Shown here: positions 26,338 to 35,097 of the stretch, one piece after another
How the letters are laid out: every line of letters begins with the position of its first letter
Position numbering within the stretch: position 1 is the first letter of the stretch
From: JAKPCT01 sp029553165
GTDB taxonomy: Bacteria > Bacillota > UBA4882 > UBA8346
Assembly (NCBI GenBank): GCA_035359995.1
Contig: DAORZT010000020.1
Span: 1-42,816, forward strand
DNA: 42,816 bases
Direction of reading: 5' to 3'
Program-made: the position numbers and the translations under genes
Notes under the pieces: model-generated
Told to the model about the DNA's origin: nothing
The model's database searches: none
The model's input: the letters and a program-made list of their open reading frames with translations, nothing else

Positions 26338-26372
26338 ATTGTATAAGATTTTTCTTTGAATCATCTTTGAAT
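26338..26372 (-). promoter_or_regulatory. Putative response-regulator box and activated promoter of the efflux operon
   Basis: On the minus strand ATTCAAAGA occurs twice (26364-26372 and 26353-26361), exactly 11 bp apart. That is one helical turn, the pattern bound by OmpR/PhoB dimers. A -10-like TACAAT lies at 26338-26343, while the -35 position between the repeats is poor (AGATGA), as in activator-dependent promoters. The operon's own regulator is the obvious ligand; that is inference. Confidence 0.6.
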
Positions 26373-26383
26373 TAGCAAATTTT

Positions 26384-26439
26384 ATAAAAAAACCGGAGAA
26401 ACCCCCGGTGATCACTACCATTATCTACAAATTATAACA
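26384..26439 (-). promoter_or_regulatory. Extended -10 promoter followed by attenuator-like hairpin
   Basis: TGTTATAAT (26431-26439) is an extended -10 element (TGnTATAAT) with a weak -35. Only about 15-40 nt past the expected start, ACCGG (26405-26409) and CCGGT (26392-26396) form a short GC-rich stem around GGGTTTCT, followed by a run of eight T. RNA from this promoter would meet the terminator before the TolC gene. Confidence 0.5.
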
Positions 26440-26488
26440 TTTTTTCAATAATAAATTACAGTTCTTCCTGCAACGGCTGAAAAACACA

Positions 26489-26532
26489 AATAAAAAAGCC
26501 GTCTGCAAAATCTTTTTGATCTGCAACAGCCT
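26489..26532 (-). terminator. Intrinsic terminator after the ytxC-like gene
   Basis: AGGCTGTTGCAGATC pairs imperfectly with GATTTTGCAGACGGCT around AAAAA, followed by TTTTTATTT, on the minus strand. It resembles the purD and hydrogenase terminators in its outer GCTGTTGC arm. Confidence 0.85.
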
Positions 26533-26577
26533 AGTTTAGTTCTGATTCCGATTATTCCAAATCATCTTAATTAAATA

Positions 26578-27504
26578 TTAATTAACCTTATTATATTCCG
26601 AAGAATTCGTCTCTTCCACCTTCGCATCTTTGTCTTTTGCTTGACAGATCGGACAGCCCTGACAAGTAGAAACCCGATAACGGAAGACTTGCTCAAGCGT
26701 ACCTACCATCTCTGAATCACCGGAAATATGTAAAATGATCCGGCGGGGAGCCATGGTGATTAATGCACTTAACAACCAGTCGTCATAATCAATCTCTTGT
26801 TCCAGCTCTGTTAAACTTCCACGAATTTCGTTGGGTTTTACCGGAACATTCAGTTCATCTAGGAAAAAGATTTCTTCTTTATTTTTAATCAATACATGAA
26901 CCTGATCAATCTTCGGTTGTTGAATGTCGACGAAGTATTGCAACAGACCGATAAACTCATTATATTCTTGCTCCAACATAAAATTGTCAACCGCTTTTTC
27001 AATGGAATCTTCAATCTCTAAAAAATAGTTTTTAAGACGAAACCTTAAAAAACCTTCCAAACAAAGATTATCATTATTCGCTAAATATTGATTAACTTCA
27101 TTTAAAACCTGATGATGGCGGATTAAATTTTGTTCAAGCCCCTGATCTTCGTTTACATTATTCAGATATGAATATGCATTTTGAATTATCGCCTGAAAAT
27201 CCTCCTGATTAATATCACGGTACTTGGTCTTAAGGATTTTGGACATTATTAATTTGGTGATTGGATTCATTAAACAGTCAGTAATAACATTTGATAAGTA
27301 ATACCGCAGGATCTTCTCATGCGATTCTTTAGATTCCTCACTGCTATTTTCATCAATTGAACAATTGAGGAATAAATATTTGCCGGCAACTTGTTCCTGT
27401 AGGTTGACATTGATTCCTTCACGGGAGAGGAAATTGAGCTCTTGAAAGAGATTTTCTTTAACTTCCTGCTGTTCTTTAAGTGTGGTGATTGTTAGATTTG
27501 ACAT
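26578..27504 (-). CDS. ytxC: YtxC-like putative sporulation protein
   Basis: The 308-residue protein resembles the YtxC family of spore-forming Firmicutes, whose function is unknown. Supporting stretches are EYNEFIGLLQYFVDIQQPKID, VHVLIKNKEEIFFLDE and DDWLLSALITMAPRRIILH near the C-terminus. It ends with a Cys-x2-Cys-x2-Cys cluster (STCQGCPICQA) that could bind metal, then a polar tail. No signal peptide is seen. The frame is open 34 codons further upstream, but the ATG at 27502-27504 has GGGAGG ahead, so I start there. A TATAAT lies at 27530-27535, with only a poor -35 (GTATAC). The gene appears monocistronic. The family assignment is from memory of conserved phrases. Confidence 0.7.
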   Translation of the reverse strand: MSNLTITTLKEQQEVKENLFQELNFLSREGINVNLQEQVAGKYLFLNCSIDENSSEESKESHEKILRYYLSNVITDCLMNPITKLIMSKILKTKYRDINQEDFQAIIQNAYSYLNNVNEDQGLEQNLIRHHQVLNEVNQYLANNDNLCLEGFLRFRLKNYFLEIEDSIEKAVDNFMLEQEYNEFIGLLQYFVDIQQPKIDQVHVLIKNKEEIFFLDELNVPVKPNEIRGSLTELEQEIDYDDWLLSALITMAPRRIILHISGDSEMVGTLEQVFRYRVSTCQGCPICQAKDKDAKVEETNSSEYNKVN

Positions 27505-27831
27505 CTTTACCTCCCTATATCTTGAGTTTATTATACGTGAGGATAAATTTTTGTATACTGTTAGACAAGAGGAACAAAACCTGCTTCTTTCCAGACAAAG
27601 CAACAAACCAATTCCATTAGGATCTTCGGCTGGAAAAAATGATATTGAAATTTAAGAATCAAAATGCCCCAAAAAAATTATTTTTTTCGGTTATATACAA
27701 GAAAACGAACCTCGCCAGTAGCGGGATCCGTTTTACCAACACGTCAATGATTAATTTTTATTACTGGTATTCAATAACCAAATCATCAATGGTAATTGAC
27801 AAATTTTCTACACATTAACATAGCTGTTGTA
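27505..27831. other. Intergenic region with a bidirectional hairpin
   Basis: No gene is visible. Besides the promoter-like TATAAT of the ytxC-like gene, 27702-27734 (AAAACGAACCTCGC...GGATCCGTTTT) forms an 11-bp imperfect stem flanked by A and T runs, so it may act as a terminator on either strand. Several short AT-rich inverted repeats lie at 27735-27800 without a recognisable RNA family. Confidence 0.5.
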
Positions 27832-27864
27832 CAAAAACAAAAAAACGAGCTTTCACTCGTTTTT
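27832..27864 (-). terminator. Terminator after tRNA-Val
   Basis: AAAAACGAG-TGAAAG-CTCGTTTTTTTG on the minus strand is a compact hairpin with a long T run, 12 nt past the encoded CCA. It is nearly symmetrical, so it could work in both directions. Confidence 0.88.
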
Positions 27865-27876
27865 AATTTCTTTATA

Positions 27877-27953
27877 TGGTGGGGAAGAACGGGTTCGAAC
27901 CGCTGGCCTCTACGATGTCAACGTAGCGCTCTAACCAACTGAGCTACTCCCCC
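27877..27953 (-). tRNA. tRNA-Val (GAC)
   Basis: The minus strand folds into a full cloverleaf: acceptor GGGGGAG/CTTCCCC (one G-U pair), D arm GCTC...GAGC, anticodon stem CTACG/CGTAG with loop TTGACAT, variable loop AGGCC, and T arm AGCGG-TTCGAAC-CCGTT. The anticodon GAC reads GUC valine codons. The 3' CCA is encoded (27877-27879). It stands between nifV and the ytxC-like gene with its own promoter and terminator. Confidence 0.95.
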
Positions 27954-27966
27954 ATCGGCAGAAATA

Positions 27967-27995
27967 ATTTTAACATTAAAACAGGCGGACGTCAA
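27967..27995 (-). promoter_or_regulatory. Promoter of tRNA-Val
   Basis: TTGACG (27990-27995), a 17-bp spacer and TAAAAT (27967-27972) are a near-consensus promoter ending 13 bp before the tRNA 5' end, consistent with independent strong expression of the tRNA. Confidence 0.85.
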
Positions 27996-28018
27996 GGTAA
28001 AATATTTTTCTTTGAAAA

Positions 28019-29140
28019 CTATTTTTTTGAAGGTAATAAAGACTTTAAACTATTAATCGGAAAACTACCCTTCTGTTCAATTGAGAGTTGCTTAATCTTA
28101 AAGAGCAATTCTTTGACCTCTGATTCATTAATCAGGATTCCCGCCCGGTCGAGATGATATTTTAACGAAGCCATTCCGGAATGTTTTCCTAGAACAATCT
28201 CTGATGATTCCCGTCCGATTACGGTTGGCGAATATGGTTCATAGGTGGCAGGATTGTTAATGATTCCATGACAATGAATACCGGACTCATGATTAAAAAT
28301 TGCCGTCCCGGTAATCGGCTTATTTAAAGGAAGTGTCCTGCCTGAGGCTTCAACTACCATTTGACTCAATTCAAGCATTTTGGTTAAATCGAGATCCAAA
28401 TCAAGATTCAGGGTTAATTTCAAAGCCATCACTACCTCTTCCAACGGCGCATTGCCGGTCCGCTCTCCCAACCCGTTAACCGTTACACTCACCGACTTTG
28501 CACCACCCTTTATTGCCGCCAATGTATTCGCCGTAGCCATTCCCAAGTCATTGTGACCATGAAATTCCAAATCCAATTCCGGCACTTCAGCCATTAATTG
28601 TTCAAAGAGTGAATGGACTTGAAACGGATTGAGAATACCAACGGTATCAGCAATCCTCACCCGATCACCGTTAAGTTCAGCTACCGACCTGACAAAGATT
28701 TTTAAAAACTCAAACGACGCTCGTGAAGCATCCTGGGCTCCGACTGATACATATTTAAACCTTTGACGGGCATAATTTAAAAGAAATATTAAATTTTTTA
28801 AAACCCAATCCTGATCTTTTCCCAAAGCTTGGAGATGAATCGGGGATACCGGAAAAGAAATATGAACCCGATCAACCCCTGTTGATAACGCCAGATCAAG
28901 ATCTTCTTGTTTGGCGCGGCACCAACAAATCAGGTTTGTCTTCAGTCCCAGCTGATTAATTGCTTTAATGTCTTCGATCTCTGTTTTCCCCATCGCCGGG
29001 ATCCCAACCTCAAGCTCCGGAATACCCATTGCCGCCAGACATGAGGCGATCCTAATCTTTTCTGTTCTTGTAAAGACAACTCCCGGCGTCTGCTCTCCAT
29101 CACGAAGTGTCGAATCGATCAGCCAGATTGTTTTCGGCAT
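28019..29140 (-). CDS. nifV: Homocitrate synthase
   Basis: NifV condenses acetyl-CoA with 2-oxoglutarate to homocitrate, the organic ligand of FeMo-co. The DRE-TIM metallolyase motifs are present: LIDSTLRDGEQTPGVVF, ELEVGIPAMG, LEFHGHNDLGMATAN, and GERTGNAPLEEVVMAL, with FNHESGIHCHGI later. The 373-residue length and the early DGEQTPGV fit NifV rather than LeuA (over 500). It is the last gene of the nif operon, 30 bp after the ferredoxin gene, with AGGAGG before the ATG (29138-29140). Confidence 0.92.
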   Translation of the reverse strand: MPKTIWLIDSTLRDGEQTPGVVFTRTEKIRIASCLAAMGIPELEVGIPAMGKTEIEDIKAINQLGLKTNLICWCRAKQEDLDLALSTGVDRVHISFPVSPIHLQALGKDQDWVLKNLIFLLNYARQRFKYVSVGAQDASRASFEFLKIFVRSVAELNGDRVRIADTVGILNPFQVHSLFEQLMAEVPELDLEFHGHNDLGMATANTLAAIKGGAKSVSVTVNGLGERTGNAPLEEVVMALKLTLNLDLDLDLTKMLELSQMVVEASGRTLPLNKPITGTAIFNHESGIHCHGIINNPATYEPYSPTVIGRESSEIVLGKHSGMASLKYHLDRAGILINESEVKELLFKIKQLSIEQKGSFPINSLKSLLPSKK

Positions 29141-29170
29141 CAGTATCGCCTCCTGTTTTAATTGATTAAT

Positions 29171-29476
29171 TTATGTCAAAATATATTCTTCAGCCACTTC
29201 ACCGGCTTCCAAGGCATCCAAAATCTGATCGATCGCTTCTTCATCCAAGTTACCATACCAATGACCTTCAGGATAAATCACCAGCACCGGCCCGCGATCA
29301 CAGACTTTCATACATCCCGTATTGGTGATCATTACTCCCTCAATCCCACGATCATCAACCTCTGCTTGCAAATACTGGATCAAATCTCCAATACCCCGGC
29401 GCCCGCAAGAACCAATGGGCTCCCCGACTACCCTTGAACTCGAACAGATAAAGATGTGATGTTTCGGTTTTTCCAT
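29171..29476 (-). CDS. Thioredoxin-like 2Fe-2S ferredoxin, C. pasteurianum type
   Basis: A 101-residue electron carrier. It starts MEKPKHHIFICSSSR and contains NTGCMKVCDRGPVLVIYPEG and HWYGN, closely like the 2Fe-2S ferredoxin of Clostridium pasteurianum (Shethna-type, thioredoxin fold). Cys11, Cys24, Cys55 and Cys59 are placed like that protein's cluster ligands. The C. pasteurianum protein is reported to interact with the nitrogenase MoFe protein. Here its gene sits inside the nif operon between nifB and nifV, supporting such a role. GGAGG precedes the ATG. Confidence 0.9.
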   Translation of the reverse strand: MEKPKHHIFICSSSRVVGEPIGSCGRRGIGDLIQYLQAEVDDRGIEGVMITNTGCMKVCDRGPVLVIYPEGHWYGNLDEEAIDQILDALEAGEVAEEYILT

Positions 29477-29521
29477 TATTACTCCTCCTTTGGAATAAAT
29501 TATTAATTTGGTAAGAGTTCT

Positions 29522-30781
29522 TCAGCCACAGCCTAACCCATCACCTTTACATGAAAATCCACATTTGGTCACAGTTGCTTTTTTGGGTATCTCTTGACCA
29601 TTGAGCAGATAACCAACTGCCGTTTCGATCATTCCTTCGGTTTCGTAAACCTTAATCCCGCTATCTTTTAGTACTTTTGACGGGTTTTCTCCCACCCCGC
29701 TAACTAAAATTGTATGGCAGTCTTTTAATGAATCCGCCAATGCCTTCCATCGTTCCACACCGCCACCCGGTTTGGGGGTTTCCCGGGTTTCCACTAATTC
29801 GATCCCTGCCGTAGTTGTTTTGAAGATATGTAACCAAGTAGCTTCCCCTAAATGTTGATTGACCAGTAATCCTTCCATTGTAGCAACGGCTATATAGGGC
29901 CGTTCCTCCTGCGGTTTAATTGGTAATTTAGCAGCTGTCTCTAACATCTTAATCACGCCCGCCTCCATCTTTGCTCCAATTAGTCCGGCTGCATCAGCCC
30001 GGCATCTGGCACAGTGTTTCATCTGGGGAAGATACTTTTCGGCTTGGGCACGAATCCGGTCAACTTCCTCTGCAGCAGGTGGATTCAATTGTTCAAAATT
30101 GCTACCGGCAGCCGGATATAAGGGGATACAATTCATCACATTCACTCCAAGCGCTGCCATTTTTTGAGCAACTTCACTAATGTGATCATCATTAACTCCA
30201 GGTATAATAATTGTATTTATTTTGACAGTTATCCCGTAACGCTTCAGTTCGGCAATTGCTTCTAACTGTTTTCCGAGCAAATGTAACGCCCCGTCCACCC
30301 CGCGATAAATTACCTTTCCATCCCGGACCCAGGCGTAAATCCGGGCACCAATCACCGGATCCACCGCATTAACCGTTACTGTAACATGAGTAACTCCGCT
30401 CTCTGCCAGTTCTTTGATATATGGCGCTAAGTTCAAACCATTTGTAGCCAAACAGAAGATCAAATTCGAATAATGTTGTTGAATTAAACTGATTGTTTGC
30501 AAAGTTTCTTCAGGATTAGCCATCGGATCACCAGGTCCTGCAATTCCGATTGTGGAGAGGTTTGCGTTTTGTTCTAAATAATTCTCAACATATCTTAAAG
30601 CTTGCCCTGGAGACAGTATCCGACTGGTTACCCCAGGACGGCTCTCATTAACACAATCGTATTTTCGGTTACAAAAATTGCATTGAATATTACACTTAGG
30701 CGCAACCGGCAGATGAAGCCTGCCATATTGATGGCGCGCACCGGCATTAAAACAAGGATGTTTTGTTTGTATATTAACCAT
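29522..30781 (-). CDS. nifB: NifB, radical SAM FeMo-cofactor biosynthesis protein with NifX-like domain
   Basis: NifB makes the NifB-co carbide cluster, the precursor of FeMo-co. The radical SAM motif C30-x3-C34-x2-C37 (CNIQCNFC), HPCFN at the start, GIAGPGDPMANPEET and the later CxxCRADAAGLIG are NifB-specific. From about residue 290 a NifX/NafY-like domain follows (ATMEGLLVNQHLGEA, ETRETPKPGGG), so this is the fused form. It ends with a Cys-rich tail, CGFSCKGDGLGCG. I start at ATG 30779-30781 (GGAAGGG ahead) rather than the in-frame ATG 6 codons upstream, giving about 419 residues. Confidence 0.95.
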   Translation of the reverse strand: MVNIQTKHPCFNAGARHQYGRLHLPVAPKCNIQCNFCNRKYDCVNESRPGVTSRILSPGQALRYVENYLEQNANLSTIGIAGPGDPMANPEETLQTISLIQQHYSNLIFCLATNGLNLAPYIKELAESGVTHVTVTVNAVDPVIGARIYAWVRDGKVIYRGVDGALHLLGKQLEAIAELKRYGITVKINTIIIPGVNDDHISEVAQKMAALGVNVMNCIPLYPAAGSNFEQLNPPAAEEVDRIRAQAEKYLPQMKHCARCRADAAGLIGAKMEAGVIKMLETAAKLPIKPQEERPYIAVATMEGLLVNQHLGEATWLHIFKTTTAGIELVETRETPKPGGGVERWKALADSLKDCHTILVSGVGENPSKVLKDSGIKVYETEGMIETAVGYLLNGQEIPKKATVTKCGFSCKGDGLGCG

Positions 30782-30831
30782 GGTAATCCCTTCCTTCATC
30801 TTCAGAAATATCGGTCCTGCAATTGGTGTTA

Positions 30832-32195
30832 TTAAATATAACTGTATCCAATCGACGAACTATCCTGTCGTTTACGGATAATCTCATTAACAATCTGGTC
30901 AAACAACATCTGAGCACCACTATATCCCAGATGGAGAACCCGCTGCCCCCCCAATCCGGTCATGTATTGGAAAGCCGACTCTAATTAATGGTTTATCAAT
31001 CTTCCGGGCAATCGGGTAGCCCTTACTGTTTCCGATCAGCAAATCCGGTTGAACTGCTTCAACTACTGCAGCAATTTCATCAAAGTCAACACCTTCGATC
31101 ACTTGTAATTCCTCATTAAATTGTGGTAACATCTCTCTTAATTGTGTTTCCAATCTTCCCGTTTCCGTTCCTGTGGCACACAATACCGGGATAATTCCAA
31201 TTTCAGCTAAAAAGTTAGCAATTCCCAGCGCTATTTCAGGCTCACCGTAAAGAACCGCCTTTTTTTCCAAATAAATACTTATGTCCGTCAATATACGAAT
31301 CAACCAAACGTCCCCGTTCCGCTTGATAACTTTGCGGAATTTCATTGCCGCTTAATTCCGAAAGGAGTTTCAAGAAGCGATCGGTTCCTTTGATTCCGAT
31401 CGGTAGCCCCAACTGATAGGATTTCACCTCATATTTCTCCGCCAAGAAAAGAGCTGCGTTTTGATTAGGGTTAACTGTTAAACCAAATTGGATCGATGCC
31501 TGGGCCCGGCCTGACGCTTTAATCTTTTCAACTCCGGTACCACCGGGAGCAATTTTATGATAGTTATTCCATGTCGGACCGTCCATCGTCTCCGAATAAT
31601 CAGGCAACAACATTAAATCCAGTCCAAAGTCGGCAAATGTCGCTTTCAAATACCGGAGATCAGCCGCCGATACCATCCCAGGAAACAGATTAACCAGCTT
31701 CGTCTTCGGACCACCGGCAGCTAATTGTTGAATAACCGCAAAAACCGCAGCATTAAATCCATCAATATGCGAACCTTGATAACTGGGAGTAGCAACCGAA
31801 ACGATTATTGGCTGTTTACTATCACTATTCTCTTGATGAAAATGGTGCAAAATCAGCCTAACATCATCACCGATTGTTTCGCTAAGACAAGTGGTGGCGA
31901 TCCCTATTAACCCAGGTTGATATTGCGATATCACATTTCGAAGCGCCTTCTTTAAATTCTCTTCGCCACCAAAAATCGTAGCCGATTCGCTAAAACTCGA
32001 AGAGGCAATATCGATCGGTTCTTTAAAATGACTGATTAAATACCTCCGAATGTAAGTGGCACAACCTTGCGAACCATGTAACAGAGGTATTGCCCCTTCA
32101 ATTCCTTTAAAAACCAGTGAAGCTCCCAATGGGTTGCAAAGTTTGCAAGCATTTACCGTAATCGCTTTGGCTTGTGTTTTCCGGTCATAACTCAT
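30832..32195 (-). CDS. nifN: NifN, FeMo-co scaffold beta subunit; two frameshifts
   Basis: NifN pairs with NifE as the scaffold on which FeMo-co matures. The intact part (ATG at 32193-32195) runs through KLCNPLGASLVFKGIEG, HGSQGCATYIRRYLI, FSESATIFGGEENL and TTCLSETIGDD to DGHKYLFGKK, where the frame breaks. A run of seven A (31260-31266, minus strand) has one base too many; the protein resumes as AVLYGEPEIALG in another frame. A second extra base lies in a run of seven G (30946-30952), after HDRIGG. Correcting both restores QRVLHLGYSGAQMLFDQI and a stop at 30832-30834, about 454 residues in all. As written, the product ends at about residue 320. A sequencing error, a pseudogene or transcript slippage are all possible. 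It overlaps nifE by 11 bp. Confidence 0.88.
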
Positions 32196-33555
32196 TGGAG
32201 ATACCCCCTTTAAGTTGCTCCTGGTTACGCCGTGGAGCAAATTGCCATACCGGACTCATCACTGATGAATAAACTTCTCTGGCAAAGTTTAACATCCCAA
32301 CAAATCCGGCCAAGGCAATTTTCCGTTCGTGATTGTGGTCACAAAATCCAATTCCCAGCTTATAAGCAATCGGACGCTCTTTAACTCCGCCAATAAATAA
32401 GTCGATCTCTTTCTCCTGCAGGAAATTGGATAACTCTAACGGATTGGAATCATCAACAATAATCGTTCCTTCATCACACAGCTCTTTGAGAAGATTGTAG
32501 TCAGTTTTATTCCCGGTTTGCGAACCAACCAGCGCTACTTGAATACCCAAAATCCTTAATGCTTTAACCAGCGAAAACGCTTTAAATGTTCCCCCAACAT
32601 AGATCGCTGCTTTTTTCCCATTAAGCACCTTCCGAAGTTCCAGCAGTTGCGGATAGATCAGATTGATCTCATCCCGTACCAACTCTTGAGTACGTTTTAA
32701 CATCTCCGGATCATTGAAAAATCTGGCAACGCTATATAAAGACTCCGCCATATCCTCAATTCCAAAATAGGATACTTGAAGCGAAGGAATCTGGTATTTC
32801 TCCTGCATCAGTTTTGCTAAATAGTTCATCGAACCGGAACACTGTACCAGGTTTAATGCCGCACCATGAGCCCGTTCAATCTCTTTGATACGTCCATCAC
32901 CGGTTATTGCGGCAACTACTTCGACACCCATTTTGCGATAGTAATCCTTGATAATCCATAATTCACCGGCCAGATTGAAATCGCCCAAAATATTAATACT
33001 ATGGCGGGAAATGTCATCGGTCGCTCCCTTACCAATCAGTTGCATCAAAGCAAAACAAGCAGCCCGGTAACCATCTTTTTTAGTACCTTTGAAGCCTTCG
33101 GAATCAACTGAAATAACCGGAATCCCTCTTTCAGAACTGACCCTCTTACAAACTGCGGTAACATCATCCCCAATTACTCCTACAATACAAGTCGAGTAAA
33201 CAAATGCTGCCTCCGGGTGATAACGATCAATCAATTCGATCAATGATTGGTATAACTTTGGTTCCCCGCCATTAATAACATCCTTCTCCCGCAGATCGGT
33301 CGAAAAACTCAGGCGGTGCAGTTCCGGACCGGATGAAAGCGCTCCCCTGATATCCCAGGTGTAAGCAGCACAACCAACTGGACCATGAACCAGATGAACT
33401 GCATCAGCAATCGGATAAAGCACTACCCTTGAGCCACAGAAAACACAAGCTCTTTGACTCACCGACCCGGCAACACTCTGCTTTTCACATTCAATCTGAA
33501 ACGAATCATCACCGACCCGGGCAACCTGCCTTTTTCTCTCATCAAGCACCTTCAC
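32185..33555 (-). CDS. nifE: NifE, FeMo-co scaffold alpha subunit
   Basis: NifE is the NifD paralogue in the NifEN scaffold. Visible are RACVFCGSRVVLYPIADAVH, HLVHGPVGCAAYTWDIRG, FSTDLREKDVINGGEPKLY and STCIVGVIGDDV, the cysteine positions that parallel NifD. The early CVFCGSR and HGPVGCAAYTWD are typical NifE. I use GTG at 33553-33555, 8 nt after AGGAGG; another GTG three codons upstream sits on the Shine-Dalgarno sequence. About 456 residues. A 133-bp gap without a clear terminator separates it from nifK. Confidence 0.94.
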   Translation of the reverse strand: MKVLDERKRQVARVGDDSFQIECEKQSVAGSVSQRACVFCGSRVVLYPIADAVHLVHGPVGCAAYTWDIRGALSSGPELHRLSFSTDLREKDVINGGEPKLYQSLIELIDRYHPEAAFVYSTCIVGVIGDDVTAVCKRVSSERGIPVISVDSEGFKGTKKDGYRAACFALMQLIGKGATDDISRHSINILGDFNLAGELWIIKDYYRKMGVEVVAAITGDGRIKEIERAHGAALNLVQCSGSMNYLAKLMQEKYQIPSLQVSYFGIEDMAESLYSVARFFNDPEMLKRTQELVRDEINLIYPQLLELRKVLNGKKAAIYVGGTFKAFSLVKALRILGIQVALVGSQTGNKTDYNLLKELCDEGTIIVDDSNPLELSNFLQEKEIDLFIGGVKERPIAYKLGIGFCDHNHERKIALAGFVGMLNFAREVYSSVMSPVWQFAPRRNQEQLKGGISNEL

Positions 33556-33688
33556 TACACCCACCTCCTTTTTGATTCAAAAAATTGTTAAGTCATAACT
33601 ACTTATTATTTCTTATAATTGACATCTTCGAGTTGAAGAATTGTTCATTAATGAATTAGCCCCTTCTTCGAATACACATTCCTACTCA

Positions 33689-35062
33689 TTAAAGGACTAA
33701 CTCAAAGGACTCTTCAGCACTGTCGCGGTCCTTACGGTCCAGTAATGCATTGAGAATCTTCTCTACCAAAAGCAGCGCTCCGCTGTAACCAACACTTGGG
33801 AAGTAAGAATGTCCAATCCGGTCCAGGATCGGAAAACCGTAACGAATAAACGGAATATCTTCATCACGGGCAATATACTTGCCGTAAGTATTGCCGATCA
33901 ATAAATCAACCGGTTCATTCTTAATCCATTGATGCAACATGAAGACGTCCGAGCTTTGTTTGAATTTTGCTTCCGGAATATCTTTTAAGATCTCCGCCAT
34001 CCGTTCTTCGAACCTCTTCCCTTGTGAACCGGTAACTACGTATACCGGACGCATATTTAAAGTTACCAAAAATTCACTCAAGGCAATTAATTGATCCGGA
34101 TCACCAAACAACGCGACCCGTTTACCATAGAAGTATTGTTGCATATCACTGATCACGTCGATTAACCGGCCCCGTTCGACATTGATCGATTCTGGCACTG
34201 CCACACCGGCCATCTTCCGGAGCGAATCAATGAAACGATCGGTTGCCAGTAATCCGATCGGCAGATCAAGTACTTCGTAGTTCACTTTGCATTTACTGTC
34301 CAATGCTTCAGCCGCCGGAGCAGATGCAAATTGACCCAAGGCAATGGTCCCAATGCTGTCACCGGTAGATCGCAATTCATCGATGGTAACTCCGCCTTTA
34401 GGGTAAAACTGATGCTTACCGGTCAATGGAGCATCAAGAACTTCGGAGGTATCAGGAAAGAGCACTGACTTGACATTCATCTCTTTAACAATCCGTTTAA
34501 TCTCCCGCATATCAGCAGGCTCAACCCACCCCGGAATGATATTAACCTGATCCTTCTTCTCACCGGTTGCTTCAGCAAAATACTTAACCATTCCCTTAAC
34601 CATATTGGCAAAACCGGTTACATGCGAACCGACAAAACTGGGGGTATTGCAATGAATAACATATTTACCGGCCGGTACTTTTCCATCCTCGATAGCTTTG
34701 GAGATAATCTGCGGAATATCATCACCGATAACCTCACTCAAACAAGTGGTATGGACCGCAATAATATCAGGATTGTAAATATTAAAAATATTATTGATCG
34801 CTTCCAAAAGGTTGGCTTGCCCGCCAAAGACCGAAGCTCCCTCTGTAAATGAACTGGTTGAAGCCATAACCGGTTCTTTATAATGCCGCGTCAAAGTACT
34901 CCGATGATACGAACAACATCCTTGGGAACCATGACTATGAGGCAAGCAATTATGAATTCCTAAAGCGGCATACATGGCACCGATCGGCTGACAGGTCTTT
35001 GCCGGATTAACCGTTAACGCCTCGCGTTCCTTGATCTCCGCAGTCGTATGTCTTAATAACAT
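33689..35062 (-). CDS. nifK: Nitrogenase MoFe protein beta chain
   Basis: NifK forms the alpha2-beta2 dinitrogenase with NifD and shares the P-cluster. The three P-cluster cysteine contexts are NPAKTCQPIGAMYAALG, HGSQGCCSYHRSTLTRHY and TTCLSEVIGDD; FTEGASVFGGQANLLEAINN follows. At 457 residues it lacks the N-terminal extension of proteobacterial NifK, as in other anaerobes. ATG at 35060-35062 is chosen: AGGAGG is 9 nt ahead, while the TTG at 35071 abuts it. It lies 35 bp after nifD. Confidence 0.96.
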   Translation of the reverse strand: MLLRHTTAEIKEREALTVNPAKTCQPIGAMYAALGIHNCLPHSHGSQGCCSYHRSTLTRHYKEPVMASTSSFTEGASVFGGQANLLEAINNIFNIYNPDIIAVHTTCLSEVIGDDIPQIISKAIEDGKVPAGKYVIHCNTPSFVGSHVTGFANMVKGMVKYFAEATGEKKDQVNIIPGWVEPADMREIKRIVKEMNVKSVLFPDTSEVLDAPLTGKHQFYPKGGVTIDELRSTGDSIGTIALGQFASAPAAEALDSKCKVNYEVLDLPIGLLATDRFIDSLRKMAGVAVPESINVERGRLIDVISDMQQYFYGKRVALFGDPDQLIALSEFLVTLNMRPVYVVTGSQGKRFEERMAEILKDIPEAKFKQSSDVFMLHQWIKNEPVDLLIGNTYGKYIARDEDIPFIRYGFPILDRIGHSYFPSVGYSGALLLVEKILNALLDRKDRDSAEESFELVL

Positions 35063-35097
35063 CTTGTTCAACCTCCTTTTAGTAAAATTACAATTGT

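Noticed and set aside
31242..31345. Programmed -1 frameshift in nifN at the A-run
   Set aside because: The downstream frame requires a +1 (or -2) shift, not -1, and a second unrelated frameshift follows at the G-run; sequencing error or slippage is simpler.
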